Shown here one piece after another: positions 17,381-26,211 of a stretch of 64,000 nucleotides of DNA. The stretch's first letter is position 1, and each line of letters opens with the position of its first letter. The translations under genes were made by a program, and so were the position numbers. Source of the stretch: Gemmobacter aquarius (GTDB lineage Bacteria > Pseudomonadota > Alphaproteobacteria > Rhodobacterales > Rhodobacteraceae); contig NZ_CP028918.1 in NCBI RefSeq assembly GCF_003060865.1, positions 628,001-692,000 on the forward strand, given 5' to 3'. The notes beneath the pieces were generated by a model that ran no database searches, was not told the origin of the DNA, and worked only from the letters and a program-made list of their open reading frames with translations.

Positions 17381-17410
17381 TCCATCTGCCTTACGGCAAG
17401 GATGAAAAGG

Positions 17411-17437
17411 GCCCCGCCGCACGGTGGGGCTCTTTTT
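17411..17437 (+). terminator. Terminator after rpsA
   Basis: GCCCCGCC / GGTGGGGC form an 8-bp stem with one G-U pair and loop GCAC, followed by TCTTTTT. Confidence 0.88.
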
Positions 17438-17483
17438 GCTTGTGCATGCGGGGGTTTGGCGGACAGGCGCGCTTGGATTTCGT

Positions 17484-17511
17484 TTGTGCGGCAAGAATTT
17501 CTGCATATAGT
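17484..17511 (+). promoter_or_regulatory. Candidate promoter of ihfB
   Basis: TTGTGC (17484-17489) and TATAGT (17506-17511) are spaced by 16 bases, in an AT-rich patch after the rpsA terminator. Sequence match only. Confidence 0.45.
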
Positions 17512-17572
17512 TTCCTGCAATAACAACGTGGCGCCGTGTGAGTTAAGGCGACCGCAGGGGGGACTTGCACGG

Positions 17573-17857
17573 ATGATCCGTTCGGAACTGATCCAGAAGA
17601 TCGCGGATGAAAACCCGCACCTGACGCAACGGCACGTAGAGCGGATCGTGAACACGGTCTTCGAAGAGATCATCGAGGCGCTGGCCAAGGGCGACCGCGT
17701 CGAATTGCGCGGGTTCGGGGCCTTCTCGGTCAAGGCGCGCGATGCCCGCGTGGGGCGCAACCCGCGCACCGGCGAGGCGGTCAAGGTCGATGACAAGAAG
17801 GTGCCCTTCTTCAAGACCGGCAAACTGCTGCGTGACCGGCTTAACGGCAAGGCCTGA
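17573..17857 (+). CDS. ihfB: Integration host factor subunit beta
   Basis: 94 residues of the HU/IHF fold: '[17 protein letters not shown]', '[26 protein letters not shown]' with the Pro that intercalates into DNA ('RNPRTG'), and '[15 protein letters not shown]'. With an alpha subunit encoded elsewhere it bends DNA sharply at specific sites. It is the beta subunit by the typical position after rpsA and by the N-terminus. Confidence 0.95.
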   Translation: MIRSELIQKIADENPHLTQRHVERIVNTVFEEIIEALAKGDRVELRGFGAFSVKARDARVGRNPRTGEAVKVDDKKVPFFKTGKLLRDRLNGKA

Positions 17858-17916
17858 CTTGCGCCTGCGGGCGGGCGGGGCGATAGTGGTGCGGCAACCG
17901 TAACGGGGCCATGCCG

Positions 17917-18282
17917 ATGATCCGCTATATGCGCTACCTTCTGATCGCTGCCTTGACGATCTTCTTGCTGACGGTGTCGCTGGCGAACCGAATGGTCGTT
18001 CCGGTGAATTTCCTCCCCGAGGATGTTGCCGCACTTTTTGGCGTGAACTGGTCGGTCGAGATGCCGCTGTTTCTGGTGATCTTCGGCGGCGTCGTTGGCG
18101 GCGCGGTGATCGGCTTCACCTGGGAATGGCTGCGCGAGCACAAGCACCGGCGGACGGCTTCGGTGCGCGGGCGCGAGTTGGCGCGGCTGGAGCGGGAACT
18201 TGCGGTGATGAAGGACAGCACGAGCGTGCCGCACAAGGACGATGTGCTGGCGCTGATCGAAAAGCCGCGCAAGGCGGGCTGA
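17917..18282 (+). CDS. LapA-domain (DUF1049) membrane protein
   Basis: About 121 residues with two hydrophobic helices (about residues 5-25 and 47-68, '[21 protein letters not shown]') and a positively charged C-terminal tail that probably forms a coiled coil ('[16 protein letters not shown]'). This is the layout of LapA/YciS lipopolysaccharide-assembly proteins. ATG 17917 is better spaced from the ACGGGG ribosome site than ATG 17911. It is two bases from the trpF start. Confidence 0.82.
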   Translation: MIRYMRYLLIAALTIFLLTVSLANRMVVPVNFLPEDVAALFGVNWSVEMPLFLVIFGGVVGGAVIGFTWEWLREHKHRRTASVRGRELARLERELAVMKDSTSVPHKDDVLALIEKPRKAG

Positions 18283-18284
18283 AC

Positions 18285-18926
18285 GTGGCAGATATCCGTG
18301 TGAAGATTTGCGGTCTGCGGACCGTGGGTGACATTGCGGCTGCGGCTGCGGCGGGGGCCGCTTATGCGGGTTTCGTGTTCTTTGCCAAAAGCCCGCGCAA
18401 TCTGACTGTGGCTGCTGCGCGCGAACTGGCACTTGCCGCTCCGGTCGGGTTGGCCAAGGTTGCGTTGGTGGTGGATGCAGATGACGCGACACTCGATGCG
18501 ATCATCGAGGCGGTGCCGCTTGATATGTTGCAGCTTCACGGGCACGAAACCCCCGACCGCGTGGCCGAGGTGCGGGCGCGCTATGGCTTGCCGGTGATGA
18601 AAGCCGTGGGCGTGGCGGACGAAGGCGATCTGGCGGCGGTCTTCGATTATTCCACCGTCGCGGACCAGTTGCTGATCGACGCGAAGCCTCCGAAAGGCGC
18701 GGCTCTGCCGGGCGGAAACGGGCTGTCCTTTGATTGGCGATTGGTGGCCCAGCGGCGCTGGCTGCGGCCGTGGATGCTTGCCGGCGGGCTGACGCCCGAC
18801 AACGTGGCCGAGGCGATCCGCCTGACCAATGCGCGGCAGGTCGACGTGTCGTCGGGTGTGGAAAGCGCGCCGGGGGTCAAGGACGCCGCCCGAATGGCGG
18901 CCTTCGTCGCGGCCGCGCGGGCTTGA
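18285..18926 (+). CDS. trpF: Phosphoribosylanthranilate isomerase
   Basis: 213 residues forming the TIM barrel of tryptophan synthesis step three. The catalytic Cys lies in 'VKICGLRT', the catalytic Asp region in 'LLIDAK', and 'LQLHGHET' and '[10 protein letters not shown]' are family signatures; 'VDVSSGVE' closes the phosphate site. The GTG start at 18285 follows the LapA stop by two bases. It precedes trpB, from which it is separated by repeats. Confidence 0.94.
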   Translation: MADIRVKICGLRTVGDIAAAAAAGAAYAGFVFFAKSPRNLTVAAARELALAAPVGLAKVALVVDADDATLDAIIEAVPLDMLQLHGHETPDRVAEVRARYGLPVMKAVGVADEGDLAAVFDYSTVADQLLIDAKPPKGAALPGGNGLSFDWRLVAQRRWLRPWMLAGGLTPDNVAEAIRLTNARQVDVSSGVESAPGVKDAARMAAFVAAARA

Positions 18927-18931
18927 AGACC

Positions 18932-18950
18932 GAATTTTCTGCGAAAATTC
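18932..18950. repeat. Perfect short palindrome (TTTTCTGCGAAAA type)
   Basis: GAATTTTC-TGC-GAAAATTC is a perfect 8-bp hairpin seven bases after the trpF stop. It resembles the hairpin at 29510-29528 and those at 36024-36142. Confidence 0.65.
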
Positions 18951-19018
18951 TGGCACGCGGCCGCGTTGCGCTCGTCCGTCTGCAGTTGCGCGGCGCGGAT
19001 CGGGCAGGAGCCTTCGGC

Positions 19019-19116
19019 GAGGATATTTGAAGACAGAAAATGTGCGGCGTTCATTTTCTGCCTTCAAATATCCTCGGGGGTGAGCCCTGAAAGGGCGAGG
19101 GGGCAGAAGCCCCCCT
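19019..19116. repeat. Interspersed hairpin repeat, two copies facing each other (copies C and D)
   Basis: Core C (19019-19042) and the inverted core D (19052-19075) are reverse complements over 24 bases with one mismatch, separated by nine bases, giving a very long hairpin. D continues with GGGGGTGA, a small hairpin GCCC/GGGC and a second GGGGGC/GCCCCC (19099-19114). The unit lies between trpF and trpB and could terminate or attenuate readthrough. Confidence 0.82.
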
Positions 19117-19169
19117 TTCCCCGCGCGGGCAGGGGCGCTACATCGTTGCCACAAAGAGGGAGCAGGATC

Positions 19170-20402
19170 ATGGCCGAGGACGGAATCAACAGCTTTATGA
19201 CCGGACCCGACGAGCAGGGACGGTTTGGCATCTTCGGCGGGCGTTTCGTGTCGGAAACGCTGATGCCGCTGATCCTCGATCTGGAAGAACGCTACGAATT
19301 CGCCAAGACCGACCCGACGTTCTGGGCCGAGATGGATTATCTCTGGAAGCATTACGTGGGCCGCCCCTCGCCCTTGTATTTCGCAGAGCGGATGACGGAT
19401 CATCTGGGTGGCGCGAAGATCTACATGAAGCGCGACGAGCTTAACCATACCGGCGCGCATAAGATCAACAACGTGCTGGGCCAGATCATCCTTGCCCGCC
19501 GCATGGGCAAGACGCGGATCATCGCGGAAACCGGCGCGGGGCAGCATGGCGTGGCGACGGCCACGGTCTGCGCGAAATTCGGGCTGAAGTGCATCGTCTA
19601 CATGGGCGCGCATGATGTGGAACGGCAAGCGCCCAACGTGTTCCGCATGAAACTGCTCGGGGCCGAGGTGATTCCCGTGACCTCGGGGCGTGGCACGCTG
19701 AAGGACGCGATGAACGACGCTCTGCGCGACTGGGTGACCAACGTGCGCGACACCTTCTATTGCATCGGCACTGTGGCGGGGCCGCATCCTTATCCGGCGA
19801 TGGTCCGCGATTTCCAGTCGATCATCGGCAAGGAAGTGCGCTGGCAGATGGCCGAGCAAGAAGGCGAGGGGCGCTTGCCCGATACGATCATCGCGGCCAT
19901 CGGGGGCGGGTCGAATGCGATGGGGCTGTTCTATCCGTTTCTGGACGATCCGTCGGTCAACATCATCGGGGTTGAAGCGGGCGGCAAGGGCGTGGATGAC
20001 CGCATGGAGCATTGCGCCAGCCTGACCGGCGGTCGCCCCGGCGTGCTGCACGGCAACCGCACCTATCTGTTGCAGGATCCTGACGGGCAGATTCTGGAAG
20101 GTTTCTCGATTTCGGCAGGTCTCGACTATCCGGGGATCGGGCCGGAACATGCCTGGCTGCATGACATCGGACGCGCGAAATATGTCAGCATCACCGATGC
20201 CGAGGCGCTGGAAGCGTTCCAGCTGTGCTGCAAGCTCGAGGGAATCATCCCCGCGCTGGAGCCGAGCCACGCGCTGGCGCATGTGATGAAGATCGCGCCG
20301 ACCCTGCCCGCGGACCATATCATCGTGATGAACATGTGCGGGCGGGGGGATAAGGATATCTTCACGGTGGCCAAGCATCTGGGTCAGGACATGAAGGTCT
20401 GA
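19170..20402 (+). CDS. trpB: Tryptophan synthase beta chain
   Basis: 410 residues, a PLP enzyme that joins indole and serine. The PLP lysine is in '[13 protein letters not shown]', and '[16 protein letters not shown]' and the phosphate-binding '[13 protein letters not shown]' are present, with '[15 protein letters not shown]'. The N-terminus '[17 protein letters not shown]' is typical. ATG 19170 has a GGGAGCAGGA ribosome region. trpA is not within the window, and a terminator follows directly. Confidence 0.97.
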   Translation: MAEDGINSFMTGPDEQGRFGIFGGRFVSETLMPLILDLEERYEFAKTDPTFWAEMDYLWKHYVGRPSPLYFAERMTDHLGGAKIYMKRDELNHTGAHKINNVLGQIILARRMGKTRIIAETGAGQHGVATATVCAKFGLKCIVYMGAHDVERQAPNVFRMKLLGAEVIPVTSGRGTLKDAMNDALRDWVTNVRDTFYCIGTVAGPHPYPAMVRDFQSIIGKEVRWQMAEQEGEGRLPDTIIAAIGGGSNAMGLFYPFLDDPSVNIIGVEAGGKGVDDRMEHCASLTGGRPGVLHGNRTYLLQDPDGQILEGFSISAGLDYPGIGPEHAWLHDIGRAKYVSITDAEALEAFQLCCKLEGIIPALEPSHALAHVMKIAPTLPADHIIVMNMCGRGDKDIFTVAKHLGQDMKV

Positions 20403-20437
20403 CAGCCGCTGACCTGCGCCTTACGGACCTGCTTGCG

Positions 20438-20467
20438 CCCCTGCGGTTCTGCCGCGGGGGTGTTTTT
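20438..20467 (+). terminator. Terminator after trpB
   Basis: CCCCTGCGG / CCGCGGGGG form a 9-bp stem with one U-G pair and loop TTCTG, followed by TGTTTTT. Confidence 0.85.
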
Positions 20468-20487
20468 CCATCTGCTCGGTTTGGACC

Positions 20488-20535
20488 GTGCAAGGCTAAA
20501 CCAAAGTTTATGCCTGCCAACCTTTGGTGCAAGGC
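20488..20535. promoter_or_regulatory. Candidate operator region upstream of the acidic PepSY operon
   Basis: GTGCAAGGC occurs twice as a direct repeat (20488-20496, 20527-20535; 39-base period), and within it ACCAAAG (20500-20506) and CTTTGGT (20522-20528) form a 7-bp inverted repeat. The site lies 115 to 160 bases upstream of the first PepSY-like start. A regulator binding site is inferred; the operon's own LuxR-type protein is an obvious candidate. Confidence 0.35.
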
Positions 20536-20649
20536 GCCCGAATAAACCCCGTGGCAATTTCCAACCGTCGATTTGGCGGCGCTTCTGGTTCCGTCGCCGT
20601 GATGCGGCACGTACCCCTTCCGCTGCGGCGGTCAGACAGGAGCAGGACC

Positions 20650-21195
20650 ATGAAGATTTCCACCAAGGCAATGCTGTTCAGCACGGCGATGGCGCTCGGC
20701 GCTGCGTTCGCGTCGGGAGCTATGGCGCAGGATGCGCTGACGCGGACCAATATCGTGAGCCAGTTGCAAAGCCAGATCGGCAGCGGGATCGTTGCGGCCG
20801 AAGTGAAATTCGGGCCGACCCAAGTGAAGGTCGAAGTGATCGACGCGAACGGCAACAAGGTCGAGACGGTCTATACAGATCAGAACGGCGTGCTCGTGCC
20901 GATCAAGACCGAAACCGAAGCCGCCGATGCAGAAGACATGTCGAAGTCGTCGGTCGAGGTGAAAAGCGTCACCAAGGACTTCGAGGATCGCGACGATGGA
21001 GACGATTCGGACGACGACATTGACGGCGAAGACGACGACAGCGAAGACGACGACAGCGAGGATGACGACAGCGAAGACGACGGTGGGGATGACGACAGCA
21101 ACGACGACAGCGATGACGACAGCGGCGACGACAGCAGCGACGACCATGGCGGCGACGACGATGGCGGCGACGACGATGGCGGCGACGACGACTGA
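20650..21195 (+). CDS. Exported PepSY-like protein with a long Asp/Glu-rich tail
   Basis: 181 residues. The signal peptide probably ends at AMA|QDALTR (about residue 26). Residues 27-90 ('IVSQLQSQIGSGIVAAEVKFGPTQVKVEVIDANGNKVETVYTD') look like a PepSY-type alpha-beta fold. From about residue 110 the chain is almost only Asp, Glu, Ser and Gly, with 5-residue repeats EDDDS (x3) and GGDDD (x3). Such tails bind divalent cations, especially calcium, in other proteins; function here is unknown. The start has CAGGAGCAGG before it. It begins an operon with another acidic PepSY-like protein and a membrane regulator. Confidence 0.75.
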   Translation: MKISTKAMLFSTAMALGAAFASGAMAQDALTRTNIVSQLQSQIGSGIVAAEVKFGPTQVKVEVIDANGNKVETVYTDQNGVLVPIKTETEAADAEDMSKSSVEVKSVTKDFEDRDDGDDSDDDIDGEDDDSEDDDSEDDDSEDDGGDDDSNDDSDDDSGDDSSDDHGGDDDGGDDDGGDDD

Positions 21196-21282
21196 CCTCT
21201 GACAAGCTGCTAGACGAAATCCTGACGCCCCGGTCTTGCCGGGGCGTCGGTCATGAAGGATAGTCACCCCGAGGGGACGCAG

Positions 21283-21774
21283 ATGAAGAACTGGACGATC
21301 CTTGCCGCGCTTGTTGTCTGCCTTGTGGCGGGACGTCCTGTGCTGGCGGCAGATTACGCCGATGCCGTCGTGGCGCAGTTGCAGCAGCAGGGCTACGACC
21401 GGATCGAGACCGAGGTGACATGGCTTGGCCGGGTGCGGATCGTGGCCGCGCGCGACAACGGATCCCGAGAGATTATCCTGAACCCGCGCACCGGTGAAAT
21501 CTTGCGCGACCTGTGGTTGCTGACGAATGGCCAAGCCGGGCGCAGCCTGCTGATCGGAACCGGCGAAGATGACGACAAGGGTGGTTCGGGGTCGGGCCAG
21601 GGCCAATCCGGTGGCGACGGGTCGGATGGGGACGAGTCCGGTGACGATAAGTCCGACGACGATTCCGATGATGATTCGGATGATGACGGCTCGGATAACA
21701 GCGGCTCTGATAACAGCGGCTCTGATAACAGCGGTTCGGGAAGCAGCGGTTCGGGCGGTGGGGATGACGACTGA
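21283..21774 (+). CDS. Second exported PepSY-like protein with acidic/Gly-Ser tail
   Basis: 163 residues. A signal peptide ends near 'GRPVLA|ADYAD'. The folded part 'VVAQLQQQGYDRIETEVTWLGRVRIVA' followed by 'SREIILNPRTGEILRDLWL' is a clear PepSY motif (peptide/propeptide-inhibitor-like domain). From about residue 100 the protein is Asp/Ser/Gly rich, with three perfect GSDNS repeats and a GGGDDD end. It lies 87 bases after the first acidic gene, and the shared design suggests duplication and divergence. GAGGGG precedes the ATG. Confidence 0.75.
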   Translation: MKNWTILAALVVCLVAGRPVLAADYADAVVAQLQQQGYDRIETEVTWLGRVRIVAARDNGSREIILNPRTGEILRDLWLLTNGQAGRSLLIGTGEDDDKGGSGSGQGQSGGDGSDGDESGDDKSDDDSDDDSDDDGSDNSGSDNSGSDNSGSGSSGSGGGDDD

Positions 21775-21816
21775 GATGCTTGCGATGAATCCTTTTGCCA
21801 TCGGAGCGATGCCGTC

Positions 21817-22326
21817 GTGACCCGGCAGATCCTGATTGCGGTTATACTTGTCGTCCAGACGCTGTGTGCGGTCTTCTTCGTCTCTGATATCCTGTCTTCG
21901 ATGGTGGGCATCTATGTGCGTCCCCTGTCTTGGGAGTTGCGCGAGTTGATGGAGGTGGGCGCGGCGCTTGGGCTTGTCATCGGGCTGGTGCTGGGCGCGA
22001 TGATGCTGGTCTGGACGCTGCGCGAACGCGACGTCGCGCAAGAAAGGCTGCGCCGGGCCTCGGGGGCCTTCATGGATGTTTTGCAGGAACGTTTTGCCGA
22101 ATGGAACCTGACCCCGGCTGAACGGGACGTGGCGCTGTTTGCCATCAAGGGCATGTCGACCGCCGAGATTGCCGTGCTGCGCGCAACGTCGGAAGGGACG
22201 GTCAAGGCGCAGACCAATGCGATCTACCGCAAGGCGGGGGTCAGCGGACGGCCCCAGTTGCTAAGCCTGTTCATCGACGATCTGATGCGCGACGACGGGC
22301 CGACCAAGCAGCCGAAAGCGGCCTAA
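21817..22326 (+). CDS. Membrane-anchored LuxR-type helix-turn-helix regulator
   Basis: 169 residues from GTG 21817. Two hydrophobic helices lie at the N-terminus (about 5-28 and 48-66) with a short loop between, which should face the periplasm if both termini are inside. The C-terminal half has the LuxR/GerE DNA-binding fold: 'LTPAERDVALFAIKGMSTAEIAVLRATSEGTVKAQTNAIYRKAGVSGRPQLLSLF'. A DNA-binding domain tied to the membrane, directly after two exported acidic proteins, suggests direct membrane-to-DNA signalling. No phosphoacceptor domain is present. It meets the globin gene tail to tail with overlapping stops. Confidence 0.8.
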   Translation: MTRQILIAVILVVQTLCAVFFVSDILSSMVGIYVRPLSWELRELMEVGAALGLVIGLVLGAMMLVWTLRERDVAQERLRRASGAFMDVLQERFAEWNLTPAERDVALFAIKGMSTAEIAVLRATSEGTVKAQTNAIYRKAGVSGRPQLLSLFIDDLMRDDGPTKQPKAA

Positions 22327-22724
22327 CGCGCAGGCCCACGCAGGTCGGGCGGTCCGCCATTCTGCGGGGTCAGGCCAAAGCGCAGCCCGCGGCCGATGCG
22401 ATGGGCGAGGGTGGACCATGCCGCCGCCGTTTCGGGCGGCAACTGGCGGCGAAGCACCGAATCGAACAGGCCAAGCCAGACATCGAACATGCCTGCGCGA
22501 ACATCGGTTGCGTCGCGATGGACCTGAAGCGGGTTGCCGTCATAGCTGCGGTCGAACTGGATCGCGTTCTTCCAGAAGCGGGTGATCTTTGCTTCATGTG
22601 CGGGCCAGTCGGTGACGTGGGCGGCAAAGACCGGGCCAAGGCCGGGGTGGGTGCGCGCGACGGCGTAGAATTCGGCCACGACAGTGGCGATTTCGGCATC
22701 GGTGATGGCAAAGCGCGGAGTCAT
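22323..22724 (-). CDS. Group III truncated haemoglobin
   Basis: 133 residues. 'FYAVARTHPGLGPVFAAHVTDWPAHEAKITRFWKNAIQFDRSYDGNPLQVHRD' contains the short-globin pattern, with the proximal His likely in 'VHRD' and the distal pocket around 'FAAHVTDW'. Group III globins bind oxygen or other diatomics; physiological roles are poorly known. It follows the DUF2237 gene on the same strand with a 43-base gap, probably one transcript. Confidence 0.85.
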   Translation of the reverse strand: MTPRFAITDAEIATVVAEFYAVARTHPGLGPVFAAHVTDWPAHEAKITRFWKNAIQFDRSYDGNPLQVHRDATDVRAGMFDVWLGLFDSVLRRQLPPETAAAWSTLAHRIGRGLRFGLTPQNGGPPDLRGPAR

Positions 22725-22767
22725 GGGGGCAGGGTCCGTAGTGGTGAAGGGTCGCTGCTGTCGCAGG

Positions 22768-23154
22768 TCAAACCTCGAGGTCGACGGCGTATTGCGTCAG
22801 GATCGCCAAGGGCACTATGTCGAGCGTGCGGATATGTGTGGCGTTCAAGCGAACCTGCGGGGCGGCCCCTTCTTCATGCGCTTGCAGGAAGCGGGCGGCG
22901 CAAAGGCACCACTGATCGCCCGCCTTCAAACCTGCAAAGCCGAATTCGGGGCGCGGGGTCGACAGGTCGTTGCCAAGGTATTTCGACATGGCAAGGAAAT
23001 CTTCGGTCATGATGGCGCAGACGGTGTGCAGGCCACGGTCCATCGGGCCGGTGTCGCAACATCCGTTGCGGAAGAAGCCGGTGACGGGGGCGGTCGAGCA
23101 GGTGGCAAGCACCGTGCCCAGAACGTTGACCGAAGGCTCTTTCGTGGCGGACAT
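22768..23154 (-). CDS. DUF2237 family protein
   Basis: 128 residues, starting at ATG 23154. The family's conserved Cys-rich blocks are visible: 'NVLGTVLATCSTAPVTGFFRNGCCDTGPMDRG', 'HTVCAIMTEDFL', 'KYLGNDLSTPRPEFGFAGLKAGDQWCLCA'. Several Cys and His could bind a metal, but no function is known to me. It is probably co-transcribed with the truncated haemoglobin and divergent from the DUF2339 gene. Confidence 0.85.
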   Translation of the reverse strand: MSATKEPSVNVLGTVLATCSTAPVTGFFRNGCCDTGPMDRGLHTVCAIMTEDFLAMSKYLGNDLSTPRPEFGFAGLKAGDQWCLCAARFLQAHEEGAAPQVRLNATHIRTLDIVPLAILTQYAVDLEV

Positions 23155-23324
23155 GGCGGGTTCCTTCGCAAGGGAAAGCCCAGTGTGCCCTGTGGCGCGG
23201 CAGGGCGACAGGGGGGAAATGGCCGCATGACAGGAAGGTGACGTCGCGGCCCCCGTCTCGTTGTGCGCTTCCCTTGTCTGACGAAGAGGGTAAGGTTGCG
23301 CCATTGGAGTGGCGGGGTCTATCG

Positions 23325-25993
23325 ATGGATATTTTCGTGCTCGGAATTTTGGCGGTGCTTGCGATCCCCGTCGGGGTGATTGTCCTGTTCGTCAAGATGT
23401 CCGGACTCTCCGCGCGGACCGAACGGCTGGAGCGCGAGGTCGCGGTTCTGCGGGCCGGGCTGGCGGTGACGGCTGCGGTGCTGCCTGCGGCCGAGAGTGC
23501 CGCACCTGCTGCGCGACCGCCTGCATCGCTGCCTGCGCCGCTGCCTGTGGCCGAATCTTCGCCATCCGTGGCCAAGGCGCTGCCCGAGGTTGCTGCACCG
23601 CCGCCATCCGGCCCTTGGGTGCCGCCACTGCCCGCAGGGCCGAGACCGCCGGACGTGTTCGAGCGGTTCGGGGCGTGGCTGCGCGAGAACTGGGTTTATG
23701 CGGTGTCGGGCGTGTCTCTGGCCTTGGCGGGCGTTTTCCTTGTGCAATACGGGATGGAGCGCGGCTATCTGCCGCCCGCCTTGCGCGTGACCTTTGCCAT
23801 CCTGTTCGGGCTGGCGCTGGTGGCCGCTGGCGAATGGCTGCGGCGGCGCTTCGGCAACCGGTTGCAGGACACGACCGCCTACCTGCCCGAGGTGTTTTCA
23901 GGGGCGGGGATCGTGTCGGTCTTTGCCGCACTGGTTGCTGCGCGGCAGATGTACGGGCTGATCGGGCCGGAAGTCACCTTTGCCGCGCTGGTGGTCACGG
24001 CGGCGGGGGCGGTGGTTCTGGGTTGGTTCAACGGGCCGTTCATGGCGGCACTCGGGCTGGTGGGCGCGGTGGTCTCGCCCTTTGTGGTGGGCGGAAATGC
24101 CGAGGCGGCGGATTGGCTTTACGCCTATTTCGGGCTGGTGGCGGCGGCGGGGCTGGCGGTCGATGCCGTGCGGCGCTGGGCATGGGTTTCGGTTCTTGCG
24201 CTTGTCTTGGGCTTTGGCGCAGGCGGAATGCTGGTGCTGGGCGGCGGCGGGTCCGGGGGGTGGATGCTTTTGTGCTTTGCGCTGGTGCCTTTGGCCGTGG
24301 CGCTGCCCTGTTTGCGTCTGATGCCAGACCATGCGGGGCCGACCTGTCTGGATGCCGCCTTGCGGGCCGATGTCGTGGGCTGGCCGGTCTTTCCGGTGCG
24401 TCTGGCCGCAGGGGCAGTGTTGGCCGCGACGCTTGCCCTGACGCTGGGGCAGGGCGGGATGCTGCCCTTTGTGCTGCTTGCCCTGCTGGCAGTGCTGCTG
24501 GCCGACTGGACCGGTCGCGCGCCGGGTCTGCACGATCTGGCGCTGGTGCCTGCGGGCGGGTTCCTGCTGCGGCTGGCGATGGAAGGCCTTTACGGCGGGC
24601 CGCTGGAATACGGCTTTGCCGAAAGCGCGCTGCGCGGGCCGGAAGTGGCGGCACCGCTGACCGCTTCGTGGCTTTTGCTCTTGGCGGCTGGGATGACGCT
24701 GGCGATTTTCTGGCGGGCCGACGCCCCGCAGGTTGGGCGCGGGGCCTCGCATCCGCGGGTGCTGGCGGCAGCGGCGGCTGTGGTCGCACCCGTCGCGGCG
24801 CTGATGCTCGAACTGTGCTGGCCGGTTTCGGCGGTGATCGGCGCCTACCCTTGGGCGCTGCAAGTGGTGGCTTTGGCCGCGCTGATGACGGCGCTTGCCT
24901 TGCGCCTTGCCAATGCCGACCCGCGGCGGGCGGCATATTTCGTGCTGTCGGCGCTGTCCCTTATCGCGCTGGCTCTGTTTCTGGTCACCAGCGCGGCTGC
25001 GCTGACGCTTGCGCTTGCGGTGCTGGTGGGCGTGGCGGCGTGGCTGGACCGGCGGTTCTACCTCCCCGAGATGGGCTGGTTTCTGCAAGCCGGGGTCATG
25101 GTGATCGGCTGGCGGATCACTGTCGATCCGGGTCTTGGCTTTGCGATGGACGGGCCTTGGGGGCGGTGGTGCTGTCGCATCTCGGGCCGCTGGCGGGGTT
25201 CGCCGTGGCTTTGTGGCTGCTGCGCGATCTGCCAGGGGTGGCGGCGCGGGCCTTCCTCGAATCAGGCTTTGCGGCAACGGCGGCGATCTTTGCCGATGTG
25301 GTGATCGTGCGGCTTCTGGATGCGACGGGGACAGGCGACGCGCATTGGGTGGTGGCGCTGGTCGCCTATCCTTGGCTGGTGCTGGCCTTGGTGCAGCTTT
25401 ACCGCGTGGGACTGGGCGGCTGGTTGCGCTGGCTGCGGCTCGGGCTGGCGGCGCTGGGCGGGCTGATCGCGGGGGTGGGCCTGCTTGCCACCGTGACGGC
25501 GCTGAACCCGCTGGTCTGGGGGGGCGAGGTGTCGGGGCCCTTGGTGCTTGATACGCTGCTTGTCGCCTATGCCGTGCCGGGGGTGACGCTGGTTCTGGCG
25601 CAGGGAAGGCTGGGGCATCTGTGGCGCGGGCTGCGGCTGGCGATGCTTTGGGCCGGTCTGGGGCTGCTTGCGCTATATGCCACGCTTGAAATCCGGCGCT
25701 TCTGGCGCGGCGATGACCTGTCTGTCGCGGGCACCACCCAGCCCGAGCTTTACAGCTATACCGTCGCGCTGTTGATCCTTGGCGCGGTCCTGCTGTGGCA
25801 GGCGATCGCCAAAGCCTCGCCGGTGCTGCGGCGCGTGGCGATGGGGGTGATCGCGGTCATGGTGGCCAAGGTGTTTCTGGTCGATGCCTCGGGGCTTTCG
25901 GGGCTGATCCGGGTGTTTTCCTTCCTTGCGCTGGGCTTGTCGTTGGCGGGGCTGGCGTGGTTGAACCGCTGGGCGGCGGGGCGGATGGCCTGA
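23325..25993 (+). pseudogene. DUF2339 membrane protein gene with a frameshift
   Basis: The start at 23325 (MDIFVLGILAVLAIPVGVIV) opens a large polytopic membrane protein with a short coiled coil, an Ala/Pro-rich linker and then more than 20 hydrophobic helices. The frame holding the protein changes near 25157: up to 'VDPGLGFAMDGP' it is in one frame, and from 'GAVVLSHLGPLAGFAVALWLL' to the stop at 25993 it is in another. One G missing from the G5 run at 25159-25163 (or one base nearby) would restore a single product of about 890 residues, the usual DUF2339 size. It is either a sequencing error or a real inactivation that truncates the product near residue 660. Confidence 0.85.
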
Positions 25994-26003
25994 ACTGCGG
26001 CGG

Positions 26004-26026
26004 GGATGCGCCGTAAAGGCGCATCC
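26004..26026. repeat. Hairpin followed by CTACGGGG
   Basis: GGATGCGCC-GTAAA-GGCGCATCC is a perfect 9-bp hairpin, followed by TACGGGG. It lies 10 bases after the DUF2339 stop and could end that transcript. The tail 'CCTACGGG' is shared with the hairpin at 30439. Confidence 0.6.
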
Positions 26027-26211
26027 TACGGGGTGGCTAGACCCTTCGGCTTTGCGCGGCTATAACGCGCAGCATGACGCATTCCTTTGCGATATATGGC
26101 CGAATTATCGGCCCGGCGCGCTGAGCCAGCCGCCGGGACGTCCGCCGTTTGCCATTGCGCCGCGTGATCGTGGCGCCCCCCTTGCAAATCCTATCCGACA
26201 GGACCGCCACG

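Noticed and set aside
15680-17506. 608-codon open frame antisense to rpsA
   Set aside because: It arises from the strong codon bias of the S1 gene; the translation mirrors S1 repeats and has no independent features.
20530-20640. N-terminal extension of the first PepSY-like protein from 20524
   Set aside because: ATG 20650 directly begins a classic signal peptide and has its own ribosome site; the extension would bury the signal.
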